Source: Clostridiales bacterium (GTDB lineage: Bacteria; Bacillota; Clostridia; Lachnospirales; Lachnospiraceae). From it: a stretch of DNA of 54,361 nt. The first letter of the stretch is position 1. Each line of letters starts with the position of its first letter. The notes under the pieces were generated by a model. It was not told where the DNA came from. It was given only the letters and a program-made list of their open reading frames with translations, and ran no database searches. Below, in pieces: positions 35,952 to 43,372 of this stretch. Made by a program: the position numbers and the translations under genes. Location: NCBI GenBank assembly GCA_021204025.1, contig JAJQAC010000045.1, positions 1 through 54,361 on the forward strand, in the 5' to 3' direction.

Positions 35952-37130
35952 TTATATCTGAATGTCTACTTTATTTTCATTCTTGCATCTGTCTCCGAAA
36001 ATGCTGTCCATATAAAGATTCCAGAAGCTGCCGGGTGCCAGTTCCCTCCAACGCGCCCGGATGCGACCACTCTCCTCCATACTGTACAGTCTCCCGGCAA
36101 AAAACGCCTGATTCACCCGCGCCATGCCGGACACCAGCTCCTCTATATCAGATTCCAACAGTCCGGAACCGGCAAACTCCATCCTGAGTTTCTTTTTTTC
36201 AGCATCCAGACAGGCAGCGGAAGCATATTTCACAAAATTTTTCAGATTCGGATCGGCATTTCCGCTTTTCTCTGCCCAGGTCTCTACGTTAACCGGCTGC
36301 GTTCGGTAAAATGCTCTGTTTCCATCAATGGTCAAGATCCCATACTGACACGGAGGAATTGTAAGCGCCGATGTAACAATCTCTGTCACGCCGGAGTCTT
36401 CTCTCCAATGCTGCACATGCATATGTCCGCTCATATGCAGACGTACCCCATACTCCTGATAAAGCGCCAGGAGCTTCTCTCCCCGATCCATAACAAATCC
36501 TTCTGACAACAGAGAATTGTGAGGCATCAGGTTCTGATGGCTGGCTCCGATCACCCGCACGTTCCTCCTGCGGGCTTTGTCCAACACAGAACGGATACGG
36601 GAAAGCATCGCATCCGTCAGGCTGCAAGGAGCTTCATTTCCATTAACATCCACACACAGCAGCCAAAGATCCTCTTCCAGAGCATAAACAAAACCCCCCG
36701 GGAAAGAATCCTCCGCCACAGGACGTGCAGATGCTCCCCCCTCCAGGGAATAATAACACAAAAATTCGTCTCTGGTCACGCTCTCCACAGGTGTCGCTTC
36801 ACCGCCAATATACGAACCCGCCATCCGATTATCCAGATCATGATTTCCCGGCAGCACGATTACAGGAATCCCGGCTTTTCTTAAAAGTAAAAAACCGGCT
36901 GACAGCCGTTCATGACTCAGCCGCTCTCCGTTAAACGTCAGATCCCCGGTCACCAGCAGCGCATCCGGACGAAGCCACAACATTTCATTCAGAAACGCCT
37001 GAAATATCTCACCGGAATACTCCGTCCGTCTGCCATCAGAAAATTGCATCAGCAGTTCAAACGCCTCTCCCCGATCCCTTAATTCCGAAGCCAGATAGTG
37101 CAGATCAGTCGCGATTACAAGTGTCGTCAT
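35952..37130 (-). CDS. Calcineurin-like metallophosphoesterase
   Basis: 392 residues. Dinuclear metal motifs in order: DLHY near residue 9, GDL near 60 (VTGDLTFNGE), GNHD near 97, and GHMHVQH near 240. The C-terminal 110 residues are helical and specific to clostridial homologues. Intracellular; phosphodiesterase or monoesterase substrate unknown. GAGG site before the ATG. Upstream of, and probably cotranscribed with, the TIGR01906 gene. Confidence 0.88.
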   Translation of the reverse strand: MTTLVIATDLHYLASELRDRGEAFELLMQFSDGRRTEYSGEIFQAFLNEMLWLRPDALLVTGDLTFNGERLSHERLSAGFLLLRKAGIPVIVLPGNHDLDNRMAGSYIGGEATPVESVTRDEFLCYYSLEGGASARPVAEDSFPGGFVYALEEDLWLLCVDVNGNEAPCSLTDAMLSRIRSVLDKARRRNVRVIGASHQNLMPHNSLLSEGFVMDRGEKLLALYQEYGVRLHMSGHMHVQHWREDSGVTEIVTSALTIPPCQYGILTIDGNRAFYRTQPVNVETWAEKSGNADPNLKNFVKYASAACLDAEKKKLRMEFAGSGLLESDIEELVSGMARVNQAFFAGRLYSMEESGRIRARWRELAPGSFWNLYMDSIFGDRCKNENKVDIQI

Positions 37131-37189
37131 ATTTTCCTCTTCCCCTTTATATCTGCCGCAAAATTTCCATATCCGCCCGTGCGCATATA

Positions 37190-37218
37190 AAGAAAACCCC
37201 GGCAGCGCATCTGCCGGG
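37190..37218 (-). terminator. Terminator of the HPr-like gene
   Basis: CCCGGCAG and CTGCCGGG pair around six bases and are followed on the minus strand by GTTTTCTTT. Confidence 0.75.
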
Positions 37219-37242
37219 ATCCCTCTTTTGGTGTCCTTATCA

Positions 37243-37506
37243 TTAAGATTTTCTGCCGTTTAAAAATGCACAAACACCTGCTACAGCCTCTTCCTCATCA
37301 GAACCCTCAGCCGTCACCAGTACCGACTCCCCCTGCCGGTAATCATACGTCATTACGCCCATGATGCTCTTCGCATTGATCGTTTTGTTCTTACCGATCT
37401 CAATATGGATATCGCTGCGATAGCGACACGATACCTGCACGAGAAGCGCTGCCGGGCTTAATTCAGACTGATCATGTAAGTTCACTACGACTTCCTGTCT
37501 TTTCAT
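37243..37506 (-). CDS. HPr-family protein lacking the phosphorylatable histidine (Crh-like)
   Basis: 87 residues, the size of HPr. The regulatory-serine region NAKSIMGVM is intact (Ser47, equivalent to Ser46), as is SPAALLVQ. In place of the active-site GxHARP it reads QSELSP: position 15 is Glu, not His, and Arg17 is Ser. It therefore cannot carry PTS phosphate, but could still be phosphorylated by HPr kinase and act with CcpA, as Bacillus Crh (Gln15) does. AAGGAG before the ATG; single gene with its own terminator. Confidence 0.88.
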   Translation of the reverse strand: MKRQEVVVNLHDQSELSPAALLVQVSCRYRSDIHIEIGKNKTINAKSIMGVMTYDYRQGESVLVTAEGSDEEEAVAGVCAFLNGRKS

Positions 37507-37744
37507 GTCTCGTTCTCCTTGGTTAGTCTTAATGGAAGCTCCCTATCGAAATAATATTTCATAGTGGCTTATCTGCGGCAATTTGAACCGCTGCATCAAT
37601 TTCCTTTCATACTAACACAAAATCCAGATCTTGTGAAGAGGGATTTCCCCGAAAAGAATTCCCATCGGCGCAATTCTGACAAAAAGTTATGGAAAAGGAT
37701 ACATAAATCGTAATGGAATTGTTAGTTTTTTCATTGATTTCAAT

Positions 37745-37752
37745 GCTATAAT
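37745..37752 (+). promoter_or_regulatory. Extended -10 promoter of the cell-wall-binding gene
   Basis: TGCTATAAT (TATAAT at 37747-37752) is an extended -10 box 37 bases before the start codon. No good -35 lies at 17 bases. Confidence 0.5.
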
Positions 37753-37788
37753 GTCTTTATCAGTTCAAAATCAAGGAGGGTGAAACTC

Positions 37789-38625
37789 ATGAAATTAAGC
37801 AAACAGTTAAAACAGGCTGTTTTTGCAGGTACTGTATGTGTTCTGGCGCTGGCTCCGGCATTTTCTTCTTACGCCGCCGGCTTCCAGGAAATTGATGATA
37901 AATGGTATTACCTCAATGATAGTGGCCAGGCTATGACAGGACTTCTGGAAGTCGATGGAAAGTATTATTATTTCCTTGACGATGGCTCCATGGTAACCGG
38001 ATGGCTGAAGATCGGTGACGATTATTACTTTATGGGCGGCGACGGCGCGATGAGAACCGGATGGAGAGAAATGGACGGCGCATGGTATTATTTTGCACTG
38101 GACTCCGGTAAATGTGTCATTAACTCCGCTGTTGAAATCGACGGCAGCTGGTACATGTTCGGCAGCGACGGCAAGATGATCACCGGATGGCAGCAGACCG
38201 ATGACGGCTATTATTACTTCGGTTCCGACGGCAAGATGATGACCGGATGGCTGAGCGACGGCACCAACAAATATTATATGAATCCGTCATCCGGAAAGAT
38301 GTCTGTTTCCTGGACTGAGATCGACGGTTCGTATTACTTCTTCAATAATTCCGGTCACTGCATCACCGGCTGGATCGTTGACAATGGAAATTATTATTAT
38401 ATGGACTCTGACGGCAAGATGATCGCCGGCACGACGTACACCATCGACGGCATTGCCTACACCTTCGCGGATAACGGTATCTGCTCCTCTTCCGTCAGCA
38501 CCGCAAACGCCACATCTACCGAAGGAGTAACATCGTCCACTTCTTCTGCAAGCTCTTCTTCCGAGACTTCGGTTGATGACGACGATAAAGGCACCGTAAT
38601 CATCGCGGGCGCCACGAAATCATAA
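37789..38625 (+). CDS. Secreted cell-wall-binding (choline-binding-type) repeat protein
   Basis: 278 residues. A signal peptide (about 1-29, basic start, cleavage after SSYA) is followed by about nine aromatic-rich repeats of about 20 residues (GWYYF-type: WYYLNDSGQAMTG, YYFLDDGSMVTGW, and so on), the CW_binding_1 pattern that binds choline or cell-wall sugars. The last 50 residues are Ser/Thr-rich and end in an acidic patch, with no LPXTG. There is no catalytic domain, so it is a surface binding or scaffold protein. The ATG at 37789 has AAGGAGGG eight bases upstream. Monocistronic with a strong terminator. Confidence 0.88.
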   Translation: MKLSKQLKQAVFAGTVCVLALAPAFSSYAAGFQEIDDKWYYLNDSGQAMTGLLEVDGKYYYFLDDGSMVTGWLKIGDDYYFMGGDGAMRTGWREMDGAWYYFALDSGKCVINSAVEIDGSWYMFGSDGKMITGWQQTDDGYYYFGSDGKMMTGWLSDGTNKYYMNPSSGKMSVSWTEIDGSYYFFNNSGHCITGWIVDNGNYYYMDSDGKMIAGTTYTIDGIAYTFADNGICSSSVSTANATSTEGVTSSTSSASSSSETSVDDDDKGTVIIAGATKS

Positions 38626-38668
38626 CGATAACAAGACTGCACAGTTACCTGTGTACATGGCAAATAAG

Positions 38669-38709
38669 ATGGCGGGCATCCTCACAACCAGAGGAACCCC
38701 GCCATTTTT
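38669..38709 (+). terminator. Terminator of the cell-wall-binding gene
   Basis: ATGGCGGG (38669-38676) and CCCGCCAT (38698-38705) pair and run into TTTTT. Confidence 0.8.
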
Positions 38710-38712
38710 GCA

Positions 38713-38740
38713 TCTTACGATAAGTTACATTATGTTATAG
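38713..38740 (+). repeat. dif-like repeat, copy 1
   Basis: Left arm TCTTACGATAA, six-base centre GTTACA, right arm TTATGTTATAG. The right arm is the most like the Xer site consensus; the left arm differs from copies 2 and 3 at two positions. Confidence 0.55.
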
Positions 38741-38750
38741 GCGAAGAGTC

Positions 38751-38896
38751 CGTCTCTGCAGGGAAATCATATCCTCCGAGGACCGCTCTCGCTTAGCTTT
38801 TCACGTAGCGGTACTAAGTTCGCAGGAAAAGCACCCTGCTCACTAAGTGCCGACGTGAAAAATGTCCTCTACGGATATGATTTCCCCGCAGAGACT
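38751..38896. repeat. Long inverted repeat / extended hairpin
   Basis: GTCTCTGC, one mismatch, then GGGAAATCATATCC are inverted at the far end, giving 22 bp. Inside, GAGGAC/GTCCTC, TTTTCACGT/ACGTGAAAA, CGGTACT/AGTGCCG and GCAGG/CCTGC pair in nested order, so nearly all 146 bases fold into one arm. Confidence 0.75.
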
Positions 38897-38914
38897 ACTT
38901 TATTGGTGTATATA

Positions 38915-38942
38915 ACTTCCGATAAGTTATATTATGGGAACC
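38915..38942 (+). repeat. dif-like repeat, copy 2
   Basis: Left arm ACTTCCGATAA, centre GTTATA, right arm TTATGGGAACC. 21 of 28 positions match the Bacillus subtilis dif site as recalled. Also contains the palindrome TATAACTT-N5-AAGTTATA. Confidence 0.6.
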
Positions 38943-39010
38943 TGCTGACGCAGAACCCCATAATCGGATGGACGGGGCTAACGCCCCTTTTATCGGCAGT
39001 TGCTGGCGCA

Positions 39011-39038
39011 ACTTCCGATAAGTTATATTACACCAGTG
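39011..39038 (+). repeat. dif-like repeat, copy 3
   Basis: Left arm and centre identical to copy 2; the right arm TTACACCAGTG diverges and is read as the last codons and stop of the ACT gene on the other strand. Confidence 0.55.
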
Positions 39039-39432
39039 AAAATCCCTTCGCCTGAAGGCATTTCTCGACCTCTTCCGGTCCTTCGGTATGCAGCACCATG
39101 ATAGGTTTACCAGACTCCCGGTTAAATGACAGGTAAACATAATCCACATTAATATAACTCTCATACAACGCTGCCAGCAGGTGATTCAGATTACCGACTT
39201 CATCTTCTACCTCCACCGCCAGCACATTCGTCAGCTTGCAGATATATCCTTTCTCTGTCAATATCTCCACACAACGATTCGGATCAGACACAACCATCCG
39301 CACGATCCCGTACTCGGCGCTGTCATTCGTGACAGATCCCAGAATATTGATCTTTTCCGCGCACAGGATACCCGTGATGTCCAGCATCGCTCCCCTCTTA
39401 TTTTCCGCGTAAATTGACACCTGTTTTAACAT
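39028..39432 (-). CDS. Tandem ACT-domain protein
   Basis: 134 residues made of two ACT folds (about 1-65 and 68-134): QVSIYAENKRGAMLDITGIL and AVEVEDEVGNLNHLLAALYE are the ligand-binding loop and helix of each. A stand-alone amino-acid-sensing protein of the COG4747 type, possibly regulating an enzyme or transporter; partner unknown. The stop codon lies inside dif-like copy 3. Single gene. Confidence 0.85.
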   Translation of the reverse strand: MLKQVSIYAENKRGAMLDITGILCAEKINILGSVTNDSAEYGIVRMVVSDPNRCVEILTEKGYICKLTNVLAVEVEDEVGNLNHLLAALYESYINVDYVYLSFNRESGKPIMVLHTEGPEEVEKCLQAKGFSLV

Positions 39433-39484
39433 AATTATTTTCTCCTTTTCCTGTCTATGTAAGCAGAGCTCTCTTTTCCGATCT

Positions 39485-40000
39485 TCAGACGCTTCTTCCT
39501 GTCTTAAACGACAGCAGTACCAGTTCCAGATTCTGCTTCTCGATATTGCGATACTTAAAATGGTAATTCAGATGCCGTAAAAACTCAAGCATGTACTCCT
39601 CTTCATTCTGGCTGAGCGGCTCATCCGCTGACGGAAGCAAAAACTCGTGCGCCACGAGTGTTGTAACAAAACCTTCATTGGCAAAGATCAGACGACTCTC
39701 CCCGCTTTTCGCCAGGGGCAGGATCGGCTTTCTTCGTAACAGCCAGTATGCTTCATACGCCAGAATCTTTGTCATATCCGCCTTATCAATCTTATGAAAT
39801 TCCTTAAGCCGGTAAATGTCCACAAAATAATCCATCACTGTCTGCTGAAGAAGTCCTTCATGGATCATCAGCTTATCCTGCAGACCGCGTACCGCGATAT
39901 ACTCTGTAATCTTATCATAGAGGAATCGATATCGATCGGTAATCTTCTCGTCTCCGAAATAATTCACAATTTCACTATAACTCAAACAGTTCTCTCTCAT
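39485..40000 (-). CDS. Conserved-looking protein of unknown function
   Basis: 171 residues, soluble, mixed helical, no recognised motif. Arg- and Leu-rich blocks (RYRFLYDKITEYIAVRGLQDKL, AYEAYWLLRRKPILPL) suggest a stable fold. GGAGG lies six bases before the ATG. Its start lies within the end of the upstream 87-residue gene (26-base overlap in another frame), so the two are coupled and probably act together. Downstream of a small alarmone synthetase gene. Confidence 0.65.
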   Translation of the reverse strand: MRENCLSYSEIVNYFGDEKITDRYRFLYDKITEYIAVRGLQDKLMIHEGLLQQTVMDYFVDIYRLKEFHKIDKADMTKILAYEAYWLLRRKPILPLAKSGESRLIFANEGFVTTLVAHEFLLPSADEPLSQNEEEYMLEFLRHLNYHFKYRNIEKQNLELVLLSFKTGRSV

Positions 40001-40238
40001 CCAGCACCTCCAGCATTTGTATCACCTTCTGTCCGTTCGCAGAAGAGAGAAATCTGCAATAGGACAAATATTCATTTTCTTCCAGTTCTCCTGTAAACTG
40101 GGTGAAATTATTCGGCAGGATCTCCATCGCCATGTCGTCAATCTCGATCCGCTCCATCAGACGCCTGGCGCCATCCACAGCTTCTCTGCTGTGAAACAGC
40201 TTTTCTCTCTGTGCAGAGCCCAAAATCTTCTGATCCAT
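39975..40238 (-). CDS. Small protein of unknown function
   Basis: 87 residues, soluble and acidic, ending ERELFEL with TAG. No known domain recognised. The ATG at 40238 has GGAGG six bases upstream; the longer upstream frame has no site. Overlaps the next gene by 26 bases and lies 53 bases after the alarmone synthetase gene, suggesting one operon of three. Confidence 0.6.
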   Translation of the reverse strand: MDQKILGSAQREKLFHSREAVDGARRLMERIEIDDMAMEILPNNFTQFTGELEENEYLSYCRFLSSANGQKVIQMLEVLDERELFEL

Positions 40239-40291
40239 GTTTTTCCTCCACAAGGCCGGGGCAAAGCAATTCCGGTCTTTTTGTAAAAATC

Positions 40292-41215
40292 TCAAAACAA
40301 TTCTTTCATTTTGTCTTCCAGTCCCTGACCGGTCAGATCATCCTCCTGGTATCTGCCATAACGCTCCGACTCTTCCGCGTTTTCGCTGTCCGACTGAAAA
40401 TTACTCTCCTCATAACACGAGATCAGCTGATCCGCCGCAATCGCCAGGTTACTGAGAATCGTAATATAATCCTGCTTTTTGCGGTTAAACTGGTCATTGG
40501 GATATTTCATGCGATGGTCAAATTCAAGCCAGCCCTCCTCAAAAAGTGACCGCATCTGCATCTCAAAATAAATACTTTTATATCTTATAATATAGTGAAT
40601 AGACCGATAATGAGCTTTCGAATTATCCTGTTTCAGGAACTCGTCCTGATAGAGCTTGCGGTCATCCTCTGACGCGATATACACCACCGGCCGTTCCGCA
40701 TGATAACTGCATTCGGGAACGTCTTCGTGACCTTCGACCAGATAAGAATATCGATCATAATTTTCCAGAATATCCTTCGACCGGCGCACGTAAAGCTCCG
40801 GACGATTCCGGTAGATCGTCATCACATCCTGATGAACTCCCTTCCAGTCCCGTTTATCCAGGATGATGATCCGCATCCCGATCAGATCGGTAATCATCTT
40901 ACGGTAGTTATCTGCACTGATCTGATGATATTTGGCGGGATTGCGGTAAACGCCGCGAATGATTTTGCCGATCAGATGATCCGGCTCCTTGACCCGGCTT
41001 CGGATCGAATGAACCTTTCCCGTCAGCTTCTCTGTCAGCGAACCCAGTATCTCGATACGGAACTTTTCCAGCTGCGGCACAAACTCTCTGTAATCATAAT
41101 AAATTTTTCGCAATTCTTCTTCGGAGATCGGACAGCCGGCAATACTTTTATCAGAGATATTCATCGTCTCCTGTATCCGCCTCAAGTCGAACTCCTGCCG
41201 AAACTTCGATGCCAT
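40292..41215 (-). CDS. Small alarmone synthetase (RelA/SpoT synthetase domain)
   Basis: 307 residues. The ppGpp synthetase motifs are present: SRVKEPDHLIGKI, DLIGMRIII near residue 100, HYRSIHYII near 205 and FEMQMRSLFEEGWLEFDH near 220. No HD hydrolase and no TGS or ACT domains, so it is a synthetase-only protein making (p)ppGpp from ATP and GTP/GDP; the extra C-terminal 60 residues are acidic. Somewhat longer than RelP/RelQ (about 210-220). The ATG at 41215 has GGAGAGG upstream. Confidence 0.88.
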   Translation of the reverse strand: MASKFRQEFDLRRIQETMNISDKSIAGCPISEEELRKIYYDYREFVPQLEKFRIEILGSLTEKLTGKVHSIRSRVKEPDHLIGKIIRGVYRNPAKYHQISADNYRKMITDLIGMRIIILDKRDWKGVHQDVMTIYRNRPELYVRRSKDILENYDRYSYLVEGHEDVPECSYHAERPVVYIASEDDRKLYQDEFLKQDNSKAHYRSIHYIIRYKSIYFEMQMRSLFEEGWLEFDHRMKYPNDQFNRKKQDYITILSNLAIAADQLISCYEESNFQSDSENAEESERYGRYQEDDLTGQGLEDKMKELF

Positions 41216-41357
41216 CGTTATCAACCCTCTCCGGTAATCCTCTTATTACTATAAAATACTTCCGGGTTTTTTTCAAGGTGCATAAAAGAAAAAGACGTTC
41301 GAAAACGTCTTTTTCCCGTACAGCTTCTTTTGTTACATCCATAACCGATTCCATCTG

Positions 41358-41810
41358 TCAAAAATATTTCCTGCTTCCCCAGAGATTCGCTTTCTTCAGA
41401 TCCAGATATTCTCCGTAGGCCTTCTCCAGAATCTGCTTTTCATTTGCAAATTTCAGCAGATGGTAAGCCTCATGGAATTTATAATATCCGGAATCGACAA
41501 AATGCTCCTCTCTCTGTGGTTTACTGTAGTAGCTGTCCGACATCATCAGATACCAGTGAACGTCTTTTTCAATCATATTCTACGGGGTATTAAATGAATA
41601 GGAGCTTTTCCCGATATATTTTATGATCTGCGCACTGGCACCCGTCTCTTCTTTTACTTCTCTCAGAGCTGTCTCCTTATATTCTTCGCCTTCTTCTACA
41701 GTTCCCTTTGGCAAGACCCAGCCTTCATATTTATTCTTGTAATTCTTATAAAGGACTAATATCTTCCCTCGAAAAATAACCACACCTCCACAGCTCGTTG
41801 CTTCAATCAT
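41358..41810 (-). pseudogene. NUDIX hydrolase interrupted by an in-frame TAG
   Basis: One reading frame with a single TAG at 41580-41582. The first 76 residues (ATG 41810, GGAGG seven bases upstream) contain GWVLPKGTVEEGEEYKETAL and REVKEETG, a full NUDIX box. After the stop, 74 codons on in the same frame continue naturally (MIEKDVHWYLMMSD ... KANLWGSRKYF). A Gln CAG changed to TAG is the simplest explanation. Without readthrough the protein lacks its last beta strands and helix. Restart at the ATG two codons past the stop would make only the tail. Confidence 0.75.
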
Positions 41811-41944
41811 TGCAATTCCTCCTGCTCGGCACCCATTTAACCGGACGCCGGGTGTGCTTTTAATAACCGGATACAGTATAACGCTTTTTGGAGAAAGTTG
41901 CAAGCAATAAAATACAGTACAAGCTATTGTATCCGTTTTCCTTA

Positions 41945-43372
41945 TCACCGGGAAAAATATGTGTCAAAGACCGCCCTGGCAATCGGAGCGGCAACTGCTC
42001 CTCCGGATCCGCTTTCCTCCACAATCACAGTTACAACGATCTGCGGATTATCCAACGGAGCATAACCCGTAAACCAGGCGTGTGTTTCTTTGCCGGTCTC
42101 AAACTCGGCAGAACCGGTCTTCCCTGCCGCCTCATAAGCCTCTGTATCCACTGCAGACGCGGTTCCCTCTGTCACCACCATACGCATAGCCGTGCCGATA
42201 ATCTCCGCTTCCCGGGCTGTCATCAGAGTTCCATACGCCTCCGGCGTAAACTTTTTTACCTCATCGCCCGCCGCACTCTCCACATGGTCAATCAGATAAG
42301 GCTTCATCAGCAGGCCTCCGTTTGCGACTGCGGCCGTAATCATCGCCACATGCATCGGCGTCATCTGCGTACTTCCCTGACCGATAGAGGTCTGTAAGAT
42401 CTCCCACTCGTCTGCTCCGCTGCCCATCGCATAAGAGCTCCTGCTGTATTCCATCGAAACCGGAAGTTCTGCATTAAAGAGCAGCTGTGCGGTTAATTCC
42501 CTCATCGCGTCCTGATCCAGCGTAAGACCAAGGCTCGCAAAAGCACCATTACAGGATTTTGCGAATGCCTCTCCGATATTCTGATGGCCATGTGCGGTAC
42601 TGTGATAACAGGAAATCGTATACGTTCCACTGTCATAAATCCCACCGCAGTCAAAGGAATAATCTCTCCAGTCATCCGGATGCTCCCGGAGGTACTCCAG
42701 CAGTGTTACGATTTTAAAAACAGAACCGGGAGGATAAACTCCCTGCGCAGCCCGGTTTAAGAGCTGCGCATCAGTATTATCTCCGGAAATCAGAAAGTTC
42801 CAATCCTCCGATAATGTATTGGGATCAAATCCGGGTTCTGATACCATCGCCAAAATCTTCCCTGTATCCGGCTCCATAACAATAACCGCGCCTGTTCTGC
42901 CACCCAGCGCATCAGACGCCGCTTTCTGCAGATCCACATCCAGCGTAGTAACCACATTGTCTCCCACATTTTTGCGGCCAGACAGCTCATGAATCAGCTG
43001 AAGCGCGGCATTCTCATGAGAACTCAGCAGATAAAAACTAGCAAGAGCTTCCAGCCCCGTTTTGCCCGGATTCGAATAGCCGACTGCATGAGCGAAAAGA
43101 CTCCCGAACGGATATACCCTTATCTCCGTCCCATCATCCACTGTCTCGGTTCCCGCCAGCATCTGCCCGTCCCTGCTCTGAATTTCCCCCCGGATGACCC
43201 GTTCCGCAAAGAGATCCAGCCTCGCGTTATAAGAATTATTAATAACCGTCTTTCCCTCTATCTGGACAAAGTAACCAAAATAACCGATCATGCATACAAA
43301 AACCGCCAACAGCATATAGGTTACAGCCAGCACGCTTTTATTTGCTTTTGGATTCGGTTTTTCCCTGTTCAT
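41945..43372 (-). CDS. Penicillin-binding protein (transpeptidase)
   Basis: 475 residues: an N-terminal membrane helix (about 15-35), a short linker domain, then a transpeptidase domain with SVFK (Ser217, Lys220), SCN (273-275) and KTGS (417-420). It is shorter than FtsI or PBP2 because the large N-terminal dimerisation domain is nearly absent, like mycobacterial PbpA. Crosslinks peptidoglycan outside the membrane. The start overlaps the FtsW/RodA stop (ATGA), so the two form a transglycosylase-transpeptidase pair. Confidence 0.9.
   Translation of the reverse strand: MNREKPNPKANKSVLAVTYMLLAVFVCMIGYFGYFVQIEGKTVINNSYNARLDLFAERVIRGEIQSRDGQMLAGTETVDDGTEIRVYPFGSLFAHAVGYSNPGKTGLEALASFYLLSSHENAALQLIHELSGRKNVGDNVVTTLDVDLQKAASDALGGRTGAVIVMEPDTGKILAMVSEPGFDPNTLSEDWNFLISGDNTDAQLLNRAAQGVYPPGSVFKIVTLLEYLREHPDDWRDYSFDCGGIYDSGTYTISCYHSTAHGHQNIGEAFAKSCNGAFASLGLTLDQDAMRELTAQLLFNAELPVSMEYSRSSYAMGSGADEWEILQTSIGQGSTQMTPMHVAMITAAVANGGLLMKPYLIDHVESAAGDEVKKFTPEAYGTLMTAREAEIIGTAMRMVVTEGTASAVDTEAYEAAGKTGSAEFETGKETHAWFTGYAPLDNPQIVVTVIVEESGSGGAVAAPIARAVFDTYFSR

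Larger units (their letters stand above)
38626..39027. other. 402-bp gene-free structured region
   Basis: Between the converging cell-wall-binding and ACT genes. It contains a terminator, three dif-like repeats (38713, 38915, 39011), a 146-base long hairpin (38751-38896) and a small GC hairpin (38974-38988, GGGGC/GCCCC then TTTT). No credible coding sequence. Confidence 0.7.

Noticed and set aside
38974-38988. Integron attC site
   Set aside because: The GGGGC/GCCCC hairpin lacks the GTTRRRY and RYYYAAC boxes of attC, and no integrase gene is near.
38855-39055. Open frame with repeated TSDKLYY peptides
   Set aside because: The peptide repeat is only the translation of two dif-like DNA repeats; no start signal.
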